Below, piece by piece: positions 7,187 to 15,823 of a stretch of DNA of 64,000 nucleotides; position 1 is the first letter of the stretch, and the number at the start of each line of letters is the position of its first letter. The notes under the pieces are model-generated. The model saw only the letters and a program-made list of their open reading frames with translations, was not told where the DNA came from and did not search any database. Source of the stretch: Clostridiales bacterium (lineage in GTDB: Bacteria; Bacillota; Clostridia; Christensenellales; Aristaeellaceae); assembly GCA_004556545.1 (NCBI GenBank), contig SFGO01000003.1, positions 1-64,000 on the forward strand. Direction: 5' to 3'. Both the position numbers and the translations under genes were made by a program.

Positions 7187-7336
7187 TCAAATGTTGGGGT
7201 AAGCAGGATTCGCAACCTGTAAAATGCGAGCACGGAAGTTGGAAAAATTGCGAAAGCCAAAGGCAACGCGCTTCAGGGCTTTGATGGCATTGCTGCAGCC
7301 CTCAGTGAAAGCGTTGAAGTAGACTTCAAAAGGCTT
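7187..7336 (-). pseudogene. ISL3-type transposase remnant, C-terminus
   Basis: Read on the minus strand, about 50 codons encode KPFEVYFNAFTEG, then a segment with SNAIKALKRVAFGFRNF and NFRARIL, then a stop at 7187-7189. This matches the conserved C-terminal end of ISL3-family transposases (NAFTEG..N.IK.LKR..FGFRNF..FR.RI). No upstream transposase sequence and no intact inverted repeats were found, so it is a relic. It lies 135 bp after the last tRNA. A shorter related remnant sits at 13771-13821 after the second tRNA cluster. Confidence 0.75.
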
Positions 7337-7380
7337 CGGCTATCGTGCAGTATCTTCTGCGCGTCGTTCCTTATACGGCA

Positions 7381-7411
7381 GAACCCGTTGGCGGATTTCG
7401 CCAACGGGTTC
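7381..7411. terminator. Strong hairpin after the binding-protein gene
   Basis: A 13-bp perfect stem (7381-7393 with 7399-7411, loop GATTT) lies 34 bp beyond the stop of the minus-strand binding-protein gene. There is no good T run on either strand, so it may serve as an mRNA 3'-end stabiliser rather than a clean terminator. Confidence 0.5.
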
Positions 7412-7445
7412 CCTTTAGGTTCTATTCGATGGATGGTTTGGTTCG

Positions 7446-8975
7446 TCAGTTCATGTAGCGGTCGTAAGCGGTCTGATACACGGCCAGCACGTCCGCGATG
7501 CCCATTTTTTCGATCTGGGCGGCATAGGCGTCAAACTGATCCAGACTTTCTACGCCCATGATGAACTTATCGATCATTTCGTTCATGTAGGTTTCGATTT
7601 CCGTGTACTTTTCGTTGATGATGCTCTGCTCATCGCTGGTAAAGTCCAGCGTGGGGAAGGCAGCGCCAATGTGGTTTTCGCTTTCGTAAAGGTCGCGGAT
7701 GCGGTTGACTTCATCGGTCACGAAAGCACGCTCATAGCGGGCATCTTGGCGTAGAGTCAGCAAAATCTGTACGCCGAAGGAACGCAGCGCATCCTGCGGG
7801 GACAAACCGTCGGGGTTGTTCATGATAAGATCGGTGTACTTGATTTCGCCGTCCACGTACTCGAACTGTTCGCCTTCCACGCCGAAGTTCATCAGCAGCA
7901 TGCCCTCTTCGCTGTACAGGTAATCGAACAGCTTCATGGCGGCTTTCTTCTGTTCGTCGGTAGCGCCTACATAAATAGCGGCATTCCATTCGCCATCAGC
8001 GATAGGCTGAAGCTGGTCACGGGTTTCGCTGATGCCGGTGGGACCTTCCGGAGGAAGTGCACCAACAATGCGGATATCGCTGTTTTCGTTTTTGAACAAA
8101 TTGCTCACATTGTCGATGTAGGCAGCCCAGTCATAGCTCATGAAGACCTGATTGTTGGTCCATTCACTATACCAGGCAGTTTTGTCCAGCGTAAGGTATT
8201 CCATGTCGATCAGCTTTTCCTCGTAGCAGCGGTGCAGCCACTCCAGCGCTTCCTTCATGCGCGCGTCGGTAGCACCGAATTTTACCTTGCCATCCTCAGC
8301 AAAGAAGGTTTCGGCAATGCCCCAGTTGTTGATGAAAGCCATCAGATTGCTGCGATTGTTTTTGCCCTGCTTTCGCACGGAGAAGGGAATTTCGTCCGCT
8401 TCGCCATTGCCGTTGGGGTCGCCTTCCTTAATCGCCTTGAAAACGTTGTATAGATCCTCAGCCGTCTTCGGGGCTTCCAGATTGAGTTTGTCCAGCCAGT
8501 CCTGACGGTAAAAATACACCTTGCCGCAGGTGATGGCTGTACGCTGGCCGATATAGCGAATGTTTCCATCGGTGTCACTGACTCTGCGGCGCATGTCGGG
8601 ATCACTGTACACGGCCCACAGGTTGGGCGTATCGGTTTCGTTCAGAAGCTCGTTCAAAGGCTGCCAGGCATCCTTGTAGAGCAGCAGATCATTGGCTTTA
8701 TACTGAACAATGGTCGGCAAATCGCCGCTGGCCATCAACAGGCCGTACTTTTCGGAAATACTTTCGGTGGGGGCGGAAATGATCTCAATGTTGATGCCAA
8801 GACGTTCCTTGAGCAGTTCGATGGTTTCCAGACCGTTCCGGAAGGGCATGTTCTCACGATCAGAACCCCAGATAGTGATGGTGACGGGTTCCTCAGCCTG
8901 AGCGACGGCAACGAAGCTCAGGGGCAGCAGCGCGATTGCCAACAGAAGCGCCAGGAAACGGGATACCTTTTTCAT
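7446..8975 (-). CDS. Extracellular sugar-binding protein of an lpl/ytc-type ABC importer
   Basis: The 509-residue protein begins MKKVSRFLALLLAIALLPLS and has a signal peptide ending near AQA-EE; there is no lipobox Cys. It belongs to solute-binding family 1, with an N-lobe reading VTITIWGSDREN and a C-lobe with YLYSEEGMLLMNFGVEGEQF, like the LplA/YtcQ group that binds oligosaccharides (often pectin-derived). The exact sugar is not readable. ATG 8975 has AAAAGGAGGTC upstream; the longer frame to 9026 has no such site. It is third in the operon after two permease genes, 64 bp behind the LplC-like gene. Confidence 0.9.
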   Translation of the reverse strand: MKKVSRFLALLLAIALLPLSFVAVAQAEEPVTITIWGSDRENMPFRNGLETIELLKERLGINIEIISAPTESISEKYGLLMASGDLPTIVQYKANDLLLYKDAWQPLNELLNETDTPNLWAVYSDPDMRRRVSDTDGNIRYIGQRTAITCGKVYFYRQDWLDKLNLEAPKTAEDLYNVFKAIKEGDPNGNGEADEIPFSVRKQGKNNRSNLMAFINNWGIAETFFAEDGKVKFGATDARMKEALEWLHRCYEEKLIDMEYLTLDKTAWYSEWTNNQVFMSYDWAAYIDNVSNLFKNENSDIRIVGALPPEGPTGISETRDQLQPIADGEWNAAIYVGATDEQKKAAMKLFDYLYSEEGMLLMNFGVEGEQFEYVDGEIKYTDLIMNNPDGLSPQDALRSFGVQILLTLRQDARYERAFVTDEVNRIRDLYESENHIGAAFPTLDFTSDEQSIINEKYTEIETYMNEMIDKFIMGVESLDQFDAYAAQIEKMGIADVLAVYQTAYDRYMN

Positions 8976-9039
8976 GGGAAGACCTCCTTTTGATATGAAT
9001 ATGGACACCAGTTCTGATAACCCCAATCGGGGGAAAATC

Positions 9040-9936
9040 CTATTCTTTCACAGACCCAACCATAACGCCCTTGACGAAATACCGCTGAATGAAGGGATAC
9101 ATGCACAACATCGGCAGCATGGCGACCACGATGGTGGCGTATTTGATTCCCTCGGCCATGTTATTTTCCGTGCTGGTAGCGTTTTCAACGATTTCGTTCA
9201 TAAGGACCACCTGTCGAAGGACAATCTGCAGGGGATACATTTCCGCCTTGCTCAGGTAGATCACCGCACTGAAGTAGCTGTTCCAGTGACCGACTGCATA
9301 GAACATGCCGATGGTCATCAGGCTGGCCAGACTCAGCGGGAGAACGATTCGGAAGAGAATCCCAAAGTCCGTGCAGCCGTCCAGCTCCGCTGCCTCGACC
9401 AGACTGGTAGGAATGGCCAGAAAAAAGGTGCGCATCAGGATCATATTGTAGGTGCTCACCGCGCCTGGCAGGATCATCGCCCAAACGGTGTTGAGCAGCT
9501 TCAGTTCCTTCACCACCAAAAAAGTGGGAATCATGCCGCCGGAGAAGAACATGGTAAACGTACACATGAGCGTCAGAAAACGCCGTCCGGGCATTTTTTT
9601 CTGACTCAGGGCCCAAGCGCCGCATACGGTCAGAAGCAGGTTCACGGCTGTGCCCAGCAGCGTATAAACCACGGTGTTGCGGTAGCTGGTCCAGAGCTGG
9701 GGATAGTTGAAAACCTTGGAATAGGCCTTTGTATGAAAGCCTACCGGCAGGAAGGCCACGTCGCCCCGCAGAATCGCGGTTTCTTCCGAAAAAGAGGCGG
9801 CTATGACGTAGACCACCGGATACAGCATCAAAAAGCAGAGAAACAGCAGAATGACGACGTTCAGCTTGAGAAAAATGCGTCGGCTGAGCGATTCCCGGAT
9901 TCTATGCCGAGGCTTGGAAACGGCTTGAATGGTCAT
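9040..9936 (-). CDS. Carbohydrate ABC transporter permease, LplC-like
   Basis: A 298-residue inner-membrane protein of the CUT1 permease family (MalG/LplC side), with about six membrane segments. The EAA loop, which contacts the ATPase, is seen as SLVEAAELDGCTDFGILFRI followed by VLPLS. It starts MTIQAVSKPRHRIRESLSRR; ATG 9936 is preceded by GGGAGGAG. It pairs with the LplB-like gene 16 bp upstream to form the membrane channel for the sugar delivered by the binding protein. No ATPase gene is in this operon. Confidence 0.93.
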   Translation of the reverse strand: MTIQAVSKPRHRIRESLSRRIFLKLNVVILLFLCFLMLYPVVYVIAASFSEETAILRGDVAFLPVGFHTKAYSKVFNYPQLWTSYRNTVVYTLLGTAVNLLLTVCGAWALSQKKMPGRRFLTLMCTFTMFFSGGMIPTFLVVKELKLLNTVWAMILPGAVSTYNMILMRTFFLAIPTSLVEAAELDGCTDFGILFRIVLPLSLASLMTIGMFYAVGHWNSYFSAVIYLSKAEMYPLQIVLRQVVLMNEIVENATSTENNMAEGIKYATIVVAMLPMLCMYPFIQRYFVKGVMVGSVKE

Positions 9937-9952
9937 GAAAGTTACTCCTCCC

Positions 9953-10876
9953 TCACCATAGGCTGTTTTCGCTGTAGGTACGGCTGAGCCAGTTGCTGAA
10001 GATCACCATGGCAAACCCAATGACGCTCTGGAACATCCCGACGGCAGTCGTATAGCTGTACTCGCCGCCCTTCAGGCCACGGCGGTAGACGTAGGTGCCG
10101 ATAACGTCGCTGGTTTCCATATTGGCGTTGTTTTGCAGCAGCAGGATGGTTTCATAGCCTGCGTCCATCACATGCCCCAGACGCATAATCAGCAGCACCA
10201 CCACGGTGCCGGAAATGCCGGGTAGGGTAATGTGCCACATCCGGCGCAGATATCCGCCGCCATCCACTGTGCAGGCCTCATACAGCTCTCCGTTGATGCC
10301 GCTGATCGCCGCCAGGAAGATAATGGAATTCCAGCCGATGTTCTTCCAAAGATTCATCAGCGTGTAAATGGTGCGGAAGGATTCCGGCTGCGTCATAAAA
10401 TACTGACGTTCGCCGCCCAGCGAAGCGATGACGTTATTGATCAGCCCGCTGGAGGGAGAAAGAAACTGGACGACCATACTGGCCAAAACGACCGAGGAGA
10501 TAAAGTAGGGCATGTAGGTGATCGTCCGAGTGACCTTCTTAAACCGCTTCTGCTGCACTTCGTTGAGAAGAAGGGCCAGAATGATTGCGGCGGGAAAATT
10601 GAAAAGCAGATCGTACAGGTTGATCAGCAGCGTATTGCGGACCAGCCGCCAGAGATAGATAGAATGGAAGAATTGCTTAAAGTACTTGAATCCTACCCAT
10701 GGACTTTTGTCAAAACCCAGAAAAGCATTGTAATCCTTAAACGCGATGCTCAGGCCCAGCATAGGGGCGTAGCGAAAAAACACATAGTAAAGAAACACGG
10801 GCAGAAACATCAGGTAAAGATATTTTGCCGCCCAGATTCTTCGCCAGAGCAATGCCGACTTCGTTTTTTTCTTCAC
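9953..10876 (-). CDS. Carbohydrate ABC transporter permease, LplB-like
   Basis: A 307-residue CUT1 permease (LplB/YtcP group), opening MKKKTKSALLWRRIWAAKYL with the family-typical YLMFLPVFLYYVFFRYAP first helix and GLSIAFKDYN. The EAA loop reads GELYEACTVDGGGYLRRMWH. It uses a GTG start at 10876 with GGAGGTG at good spacing. The first gene of the three-gene transporter, it lies 95 bp after the AraC regulator on the same strand. Confidence 0.93.
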   Translation of the reverse strand: MKKKTKSALLWRRIWAAKYLYLMFLPVFLYYVFFRYAPMLGLSIAFKDYNAFLGFDKSPWVGFKYFKQFFHSIYLWRLVRNTLLINLYDLLFNFPAAIILALLLNEVQQKRFKKVTRTITYMPYFISSVVLASMVVQFLSPSSGLINNVIASLGGERQYFMTQPESFRTIYTLMNLWKNIGWNSIIFLAAISGINGELYEACTVDGGGYLRRMWHITLPGISGTVVVLLIMRLGHVMDAGYETILLLQNNANMETSDVIGTYVYRRGLKGGEYSYTTAVGMFQSVIGFAMVIFSNWLSRTYSENSLW

Positions 10877-10971
10877 GCGTTTTCACCTCCGTGAAGAAAG
10901 CGTAGCATGTATTTTGCTTTTTTTCTATCTTCTATTTGAGGAAAACGGTCGTCTAAATCGACAAAATGGCA

Positions 10972-13296
10972 TCATCCAATCGGCGAATTCATCGTCGAAT
11001 TAGCTACTCGGAACTGTCCGGGAGTGATTCCTTCGGATTTTTTGAACATCCGGATAAAGGTATTCTGGTTTTCGATGCCCACCATGGCCCCGACTTCCCG
11101 AACGGTCAACTGGGTTTCGCAAAGCAGACTTTTCGCCTTGGAAATGCGCAGGTCTGTCAGCATGCGCAGAAAGCTGGTACCGCCGACTTTGCGGAAGATC
11201 AGACCGATATAGCTTGGCGAAAGGGAAAGCGCCGCGCTGGCTGTATCCAGCGAAATATCGTTCTGATATTCCCGCAGCAGATAATCCATCAGCTTCTGGT
11301 ACAGGATTTTTTCCTGACTGGATGCATTGGAAGGCAACGCTTCCATAATAGCGTCAAAAACGGTCGAAAGCTGCTGAAGCGTCTCTTCTCCCATGGGAAG
11401 CAGACTGGACGACAGGCCGGTCTGTTCCAGACTTTCCTCAAAGGCGGATTCAACGCCCGCCTGCTTGGCGGCGCGCAGTGCGGTGAAGAGAAGCGCTTGC
11501 GCTACGTTGCGCTTTAAGAGGGGCGCATTATCGTGACTTTCGCAGAGATTCTTAAGAAAGCGGTGCGTCTCTTCTTTCTGGCCGCTGGTGATGTAATTCA
11601 AAAGCTGTTGCTCCGCACTGAGCGGATAATCCTGAGCGGATGGCAGCACGATCTCTTCGGCATAATACAGCGCCCGTTCGTCGGTGCGTTTTCCGCAGCG
11701 GAGCGCCATCATGGCGTCCACCAGCGAGTCGGCTGCGCTTTCCGTGCCGTAAGCGCGGCCAATGCCGATTTTGCACGCCGTACAGACGGAAAAACGCTCG
11801 CAGCATTTTTCCAAAAATTGATAAATCAGCTCAGGACACGGATGATCGATGTCCAGATTGAACAGAACCAGCAGACAACCGTCGGTTCGCTGGGCGCACC
11901 AGATCCGCATGGGGCCGTAGTCAGCCTCGGTTTGAGCCCGCTCAATCCAGTCCGGCACATTTTGCCCCAGTTCTTCCCGAAGCCGCTCGCTTTCCCGGAA
12001 GTTGATTTCGATCACCGCCGCCTGAACCCGCTGATAGGGAAGAAAAATCTGCGCCTGCGCCAGAACGCTCTGCCAGTCGCCCCGCATCCTGCCTTCCATC
12101 CATTCCGGCAGCAGTTTATTTTTCAGCAAACGAATCGTTTCCTGGTTGGAAAGGGTCAGCGTGTGATTTTCTTCGGCAATCAGCCGAATAGCATCGCTCA
12201 ACAGAGCGTACTCGTTGGTCTGACGCTGCCCGGATAGCAGGTGACCCATCTGGTCTACCTGCCTGAGCAGCTGTTCCAGCGGCGCGTACATTTTCTGGCT
12301 GGCAAATACGGCGGCCAGAACGCCTGCCAGCATACAAACGCCCATGACCAGCATGGTCAGCTGTTTCGTCCGTTCTGCCGGAGCCAGCAGTTGGCTGTAG
12401 GGAACGACGGCGATGCACACAAGCCCCGGCGCAATGGTTTTTCTGGCCATAACGCCATACTCTCTGCCGCCGTAACGGATGGTTTTCTGACCGCCCTTCA
12501 TAAAAAGACGGCAAACCTCCGCCACTGCTTCGTCCTCGCAGGGCAGCAGGGGATTGCCCTGCGAATCCGCCAGCAGTAAAACGCCGTTTTCGCTTTCCGG
12601 CAAAAAGTTTTTCAGCTTTTCAATCTGCAAATGATAAAACGCGAAGCCCTGCTGATAGGGCGAATTCATGGGAAGGGAGCTGGCGAAAACCAGCACAGAA
12701 TCCTGACTCATCACCCGATGAATGGTGGAGAGGCCCGCAAACAGGCAAAGGGAGGTTTCCGTATTCTGATGCAGTACTTCCTGAATGCCTTTCAGAGATA
12801 GGAAATCGATTTTTTCATAATAGTCTTTGGAGGAAAAGCTGCTTTCGGAGGTAATGATTAAATCCAGCTTGCTGAAATAAATCCCGATATCGCAAAGCGT
12901 ATTGCTGAAGGCCTTCATGTTCTTCAGGGTTTCAATCAAGTCTTTCTTGATGAGGATATGAGAGGGCGTTTGGTCGGATAAGAAAAGAAAGGTTTCTACG
13001 GAACGGTCATTGCTCAGCTGCCACGAAAAGGAGTTCAGCTGTTCCAACTGCTGATCCATGGAAACGCAGGTGGTTTTCAGCAGCGCCTCCTGCTGACGCC
13101 ATGCGTCCTCCATCAGCTGACTGGAGGTGCGCTGATAGAGCCAAAAACCGGTAAAAACGGTTGTGACCACTGTAAAAGCAATCAGAAGCGTCATCAGTTT
13201 GACCCTGACGCTCCGATGAAAAAGGGAAATTTTCGTTGATTTGAGCCCTTTTCCCTGCTCTGCATGGCGAAGCTGCACTGTTTTCACCCTTTCCAT
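10972..13296 (-). CDS. Membrane-bound AraC family regulator with extracellular sensor domain
   Basis: About 774 residues. The first membrane helix lies near residues 33-55 (LMTLLIAFTVVTTVFTGFWL), then an extracellular sensor of about 250 residues, a second helix (MLVMGVCMLAGVLAAVF) with a HAMP-like stretch, a long cytoplasmic linker and a C-terminal double helix-turn-helix (ISLDTASAALSLSPSYIGLI and later LTVREVGAMVGIENQNTFIR). It joins signal sensing and DNA binding in one chain, as in YtdP/YesS-type regulators next to lpl-like importers, and probably activates the transporter just downstream. The start is uncertain: ATG 13296 has only a distant GAGG, and a GTG 15 bp further in is an alternative. 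Confidence 0.88.
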   Translation of the reverse strand: MERVKTVQLRHAEQGKGLKSTKISLFHRSVRVKLMTLLIAFTVVTTVFTGFWLYQRTSSQLMEDAWRQQEALLKTTCVSMDQQLEQLNSFSWQLSNDRSVETFLFLSDQTPSHILIKKDLIETLKNMKAFSNTLCDIGIYFSKLDLIITSESSFSSKDYYEKIDFLSLKGIQEVLHQNTETSLCLFAGLSTIHRVMSQDSVLVFASSLPMNSPYQQGFAFYHLQIEKLKNFLPESENGVLLLADSQGNPLLPCEDEAVAEVCRLFMKGGQKTIRYGGREYGVMARKTIAPGLVCIAVVPYSQLLAPAERTKQLTMLVMGVCMLAGVLAAVFASQKMYAPLEQLLRQVDQMGHLLSGQRQTNEYALLSDAIRLIAEENHTLTLSNQETIRLLKNKLLPEWMEGRMRGDWQSVLAQAQIFLPYQRVQAAVIEINFRESERLREELGQNVPDWIERAQTEADYGPMRIWCAQRTDGCLLVLFNLDIDHPCPELIYQFLEKCCERFSVCTACKIGIGRAYGTESAADSLVDAMMALRCGKRTDERALYYAEEIVLPSAQDYPLSAEQQLLNYITSGQKEETHRFLKNLCESHDNAPLLKRNVAQALLFTALRAAKQAGVESAFEESLEQTGLSSSLLPMGEETLQQLSTVFDAIMEALPSNASSQEKILYQKLMDYLLREYQNDISLDTASAALSLSPSYIGLIFRKVGGTSFLRMLTDLRISKAKSLLCETQLTVREVGAMVGIENQNTFIRMFKKSEGITPGQFRVANSTMNSPIG

Positions 13297-13375
13297 GACA
13301 CCGGTTTTTTTCCTCGTATCGGGAAGCCATGTTCCGGATAAATTCGAAACATAGCATCTCCTTCTTTGCCTGCCT

Positions 13376-13404
13376 ATTTTATCCGGCAAAGGTCTTTCCG
13401 TCAA
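13376..13404 (-). promoter_or_regulatory. Promoter of the AraC regulator gene
   Basis: On the minus strand TTGACG (13404-13399), 17-bp spacer, TAAAAT (13381-13376); the leader would be about 70 nt. Confidence 0.7.
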
Positions 13405-13471
13405 GCGCAAGGCACCAACGCCTGCGGGAGAAGGGCTTTCATAAAAAATTCTTTTTTTGGAAAAATAGGTG

Positions 13472-13500
13472 TTGACAGATTCGAAGTTCTGTTATATAAT
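13472..13500 (+). promoter_or_regulatory. Promoter of the second tRNA cluster
   Basis: Perfect consensus: TTGACA (13472-13477), 17-bp spacer, TATAAT (13495-13500). Confidence 0.9.
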
Positions 13501-13527
13501 CATCATCGTTGCGAAAGCAACCGATAA

Positions 13528-13604
<77 letters not shown>

Positions 13605-13608
13605 ACAT

Positions 13609-13685
13609 GGCTCCGTAGCTCAGCTGGCTAGAGCATTCGGTTCATACCCGGAGTGTCACTGGTTCGAATCCAGTCGGAGCCACCA
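13609..13685 (+). tRNA. tRNA-Met (CAT), elongator
   Basis: Acceptor GGCTCCG with CGGAGCC; anticodon loop TTCATAC; discriminator A and encoded CCA. A lysidine-modified tRNA-Ile with the same CAT anticodon cannot be fully excluded from sequence alone. Confidence 0.9.
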
Positions 13686-13690
13686 TCGTG

Positions 13691-13730
13691 AATCCCTTGA
13701 GAATCAAAGTTCTCAAGGGATTTTCTTTTT
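13691..13730 (+). terminator. Terminator of the fMet-Met cluster
   Basis: A 13-bp perfect stem (13691-13703 with 13710-13722) is followed by TTTTCTTTTT. Confidence 0.9.
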
Positions 13731-13770
13731 GGCAGGAGAAGGCCACCGGCTATGCCGACGGAGGGGAAAG

Positions 13771-13821
13771 CGCTCTTTGCCAACAGCTGGGGGAAGCGGG
13801 ATTCGCAGCCTGCAAAATATG
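13771..13821 (-). pseudogene. Second ISL3-type transposase remnant
   Basis: About 50 bp align with 7180-7230 at roughly three of four positions. Minus-strand codons give ILQAANPASPSCWQRA against ILQVANPAYPNI-stop-QRA there. Only the extreme C-terminal end remains, and it lies 86 bp after tRNA-Met. Confidence 0.55.
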
Positions 13822-13846
13822 TGCCGGGACTACATGGCCCCGGCAC
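13821..13846. terminator. Terminator after the secreted-protein pair
   Basis: An 8-bp stem (13821-13828 with 13839-13846) has T-rich sequence on both sides (GATTTTTTT on plus, ATATTTT on minus). It is placed just beyond the stop of the minus-strand gene at 13854. Confidence 0.65.
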
Positions 13847-13853
13847 GATTTTT

Positions 13854-14819
13854 TTAATCCTGCTGCAGGTATGCGTTGGTTCCTTTTATAAATTTGGTAT
13901 TCACAAACCCTGCTTTATTCTTCCCGATAAGAAACGCCCATTCACTTTGCATAGATGATATGAAAACTTCCGACCCGTTAGAAAGCTTTCCAATCTTTTC
14001 CCCGCCGGGGCCGTCTCGGAGGATAAGCATTTTTCCATTTCCATGTTTTGAAGTATCAACAACCGTTTGTGTCATTAGTGCTAATGGGGAAAGATATTGA
14101 TTGATATCAAATGTTCTCGCATTAAATTGTTGGATTTCTACAGAATCGAGATCAAATCCAAGAACATCTTCCTCATTTCTTGCGTATCCGATGCTTCCGG
14201 TCAATTCTCTTGTTAATACAAAAGTATAGCAATCATAAAACAATTGTTGGACATACTGGCTTTCTATCGGTTCAGATGTTTGTACAACAAAGACTTCAAA
14301 TCTCCAATTTGTTTCTATACCTGCGACATGTGTAAAACATGATTGAAAACTATAACGATTATCACTTGTTTCGATTGAATAGTATAAATTTATGTCCTGT
14401 AAAGAATTTTCATATACTTTCCAGCAGGAGAAAGCTCTTAACTTAATAACGCCATGATGGATAGAAGGGATCAGCGCTTTCTCGTTGGCAGAAGACAAAT
14501 TCAACTGCTGGTCGTTGCTGTCTCGCTGAAAAGTCAAAAGCACAACTTCCTGTTGATTGGTTGCAACAACAGGAAGGCTTGTTAGAACATGCTCATCAAC
14601 TTCAACGTGATTGTCTTCAGGCCAAAAGAAAACAAACTGCTTCCATTTTTCATCAAGCTGAATAGAAAGCTTGTCTTGGAAATTTTCGAACGAATAAGGA
14701 GTTAGCTCGTGATCTTCGGCATATTGAATGGGCGGCGCGGCAGCATCGGCAACTGAAAGACTGGGGACAGTACATAATGCAAAAATCACTACCAGTAAGC
14801 TGGCTAAGTATTGTTTCAT
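13854..14819 (-). CDS. Secreted protein with C-terminal SH3-like domain
   Basis: The 321-residue protein has an N-terminal signal peptide (MKQYLASLLVVIFALCTVPS, cleavage near VADA-AA). The last 50 residues (MLILRDGPGGEKIGKLSNGS, then EVFISSMQSEWAFLI) fit a bacterial SH3-like fold, often a cell-wall-binding module. The middle is not recognised. ATG 14819 has AGGGAGC upstream; the frame continues to 14981 without a ribosome binding site. The DNA is clearly more AT-rich than the surrounding genes, as is its upstream partner at 14924-15478, suggesting common acquisition. Confidence 0.75.
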   Translation of the reverse strand: MKQYLASLLVVIFALCTVPSLSVADAAAPPIQYAEDHELTPYSFENFQDKLSIQLDEKWKQFVFFWPEDNHVEVDEHVLTSLPVVATNQQEVVLLTFQRDSNDQQLNLSSANEKALIPSIHHGVIKLRAFSCWKVYENSLQDINLYYSIETSDNRYSFQSCFTHVAGIETNWRFEVFVVQTSEPIESQYVQQLFYDCYTFVLTRELTGSIGYARNEEDVLGFDLDSVEIQQFNARTFDINQYLSPLALMTQTVVDTSKHGNGKMLILRDGPGGEKIGKLSNGSEVFISSMQSEWAFLIGKNKAGFVNTKFIKGTNAYLQQD

Positions 14820-14923
14820 GTTTGTGCTCCCTTTGTTAATCTTGTTATAGATCGGCTTGCCATAAAAACCACCGCAAAGCGTAACGGTTGTGTTTCTACC
14901 CGGACGGCAACAGCAAAATACGT

Positions 14924-15478
14924 TCATTCGTCGTAAATATGGTTTTCTTCTTTCTCTTTTTTCAGGTCCGTGAAGTACCATACTTCTCCGGAATAGGGAG
15001 AGAGCGCTACATAATACTGACTGGAATAGATTTTTCTATCTTCCGTTGGCTTTTCTCTTTCTTTGAAAAACAAGACCGAATAATACTCATGTTCGCGTTC
15101 CTGATCCATGAAGCATTCGATCCAGAAATCTACATCAACAAGACATTGTTCGAGATCTGCGTCGATCTTGTTTTCCGTTAAGTACTCTGCAACGTGTTTC
15201 TTCGCGATTTCAATAACGGTGTCTGTATCCAGACAGGTTTCGTCAGGAACGCCGCGCCGGCTTCCCTTATTGAAGTAAATATATTTATTGTAGAAATCCG
15301 CCTTTTCCTGAAAAGACCATGTGTATGTCGGGCCATTCTTTTCTGCGGCCTCGTACAATGCGTCCATGAGTTCGTCGTAGGTATAAAGCGGCTCTTCTGC
15401 ATAAGAAAGCTGCATAATCATTGCTGAAAAAACGAGAACCATTGCGAGAAATAAGCCAATTTTTTGAAGATGTTTCAT
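14924..15478 (-). CDS. Secreted protein of unknown function
   Basis: The 184-residue protein has a clear signal peptide (MKHLQKIGLFLAMVLVFSAM, cleavage after SYA) and an acidic, aromatic-rich mature part (ATYTWSFQEKADFYNKY-like region, ending GEVWYFTDLKKEKEE). The ending, alternating YVALSPYSGEVWYF, recalls PepSY-like beta strands, but this is weak. It lies 104 bp upstream of another AT-rich secreted-protein gene on the same strand and may share its transcript. No function is assigned. Confidence 0.7.
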   Translation of the reverse strand: MKHLQKIGLFLAMVLVFSAMIMQLSYAEEPLYTYDELMDALYEAAEKNGPTYTWSFQEKADFYNKYIYFNKGSRRGVPDETCLDTDTVIEIAKKHVAEYLTENKIDADLEQCLVDVDFWIECFMDQEREHEYYSVLFFKEREKPTEDRKIYSSQYYVALSPYSGEVWYFTDLKKEKEENHIYDE

Positions 15479-15823
15479 AGCAGTCCATCACCTTTCCTTT
15501 CTGCACGCTCAACGCACCGTTCGGCAGCGGCGCTAACGGGGCATTTTCCGTCATCTGCCGCTGGCAAAAATCTCGATTTTTCTCCCCTAAACCTTCGGTT
15601 TTTGCCGTTGCATCGAACGAAAAATGCTATGGTCTTAGGACGATTCCTATTATATCCGTTCATGGGCGCAAAAGCTACTCGACAAATGTAAATTGTTGGC
15701 AGCATCCCCTCCCCTCCGAACGCCTTGCCGCGCTCATTCCCCGAATGGGCATTGTGCCTTTTTGGGCAGCATGTTATAATGAAAGAAAGACGCTCGATTT
15801 TGGACTTGAAGGAGGAACGTTTC
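15479..15823. other. Intergenic region between divergent genes
   Basis: This 345-bp stretch holds the promoter of the hydrolase gene (15752-15780) and, on the minus strand, a TATAAT at 15654-15649 without a good -35. I see no gene or other structure. Confidence 0.5.
15752..15780 (+). promoter_or_regulatory. Promoter of the alpha/beta hydrolase gene
   Basis: TTGTGC (15752-15757), 17-bp spacer, TATAAT (15775-15780); 43 bp before the start codon. Confidence 0.65.

Noticed and set aside
6753..7266. Minus-strand frames across the tRNA array
   Set aside because: They translate the complement of tRNA genes and yield the familiar spurious 'GSRTLD' and 'ESNHRH' peptides.
13628..13846. Possible small gene downstream of tRNA-Met
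   Set aside because: Its end is the complement of the tRNA and its start lies in the IS remnant and terminator; no ribosome binding site.
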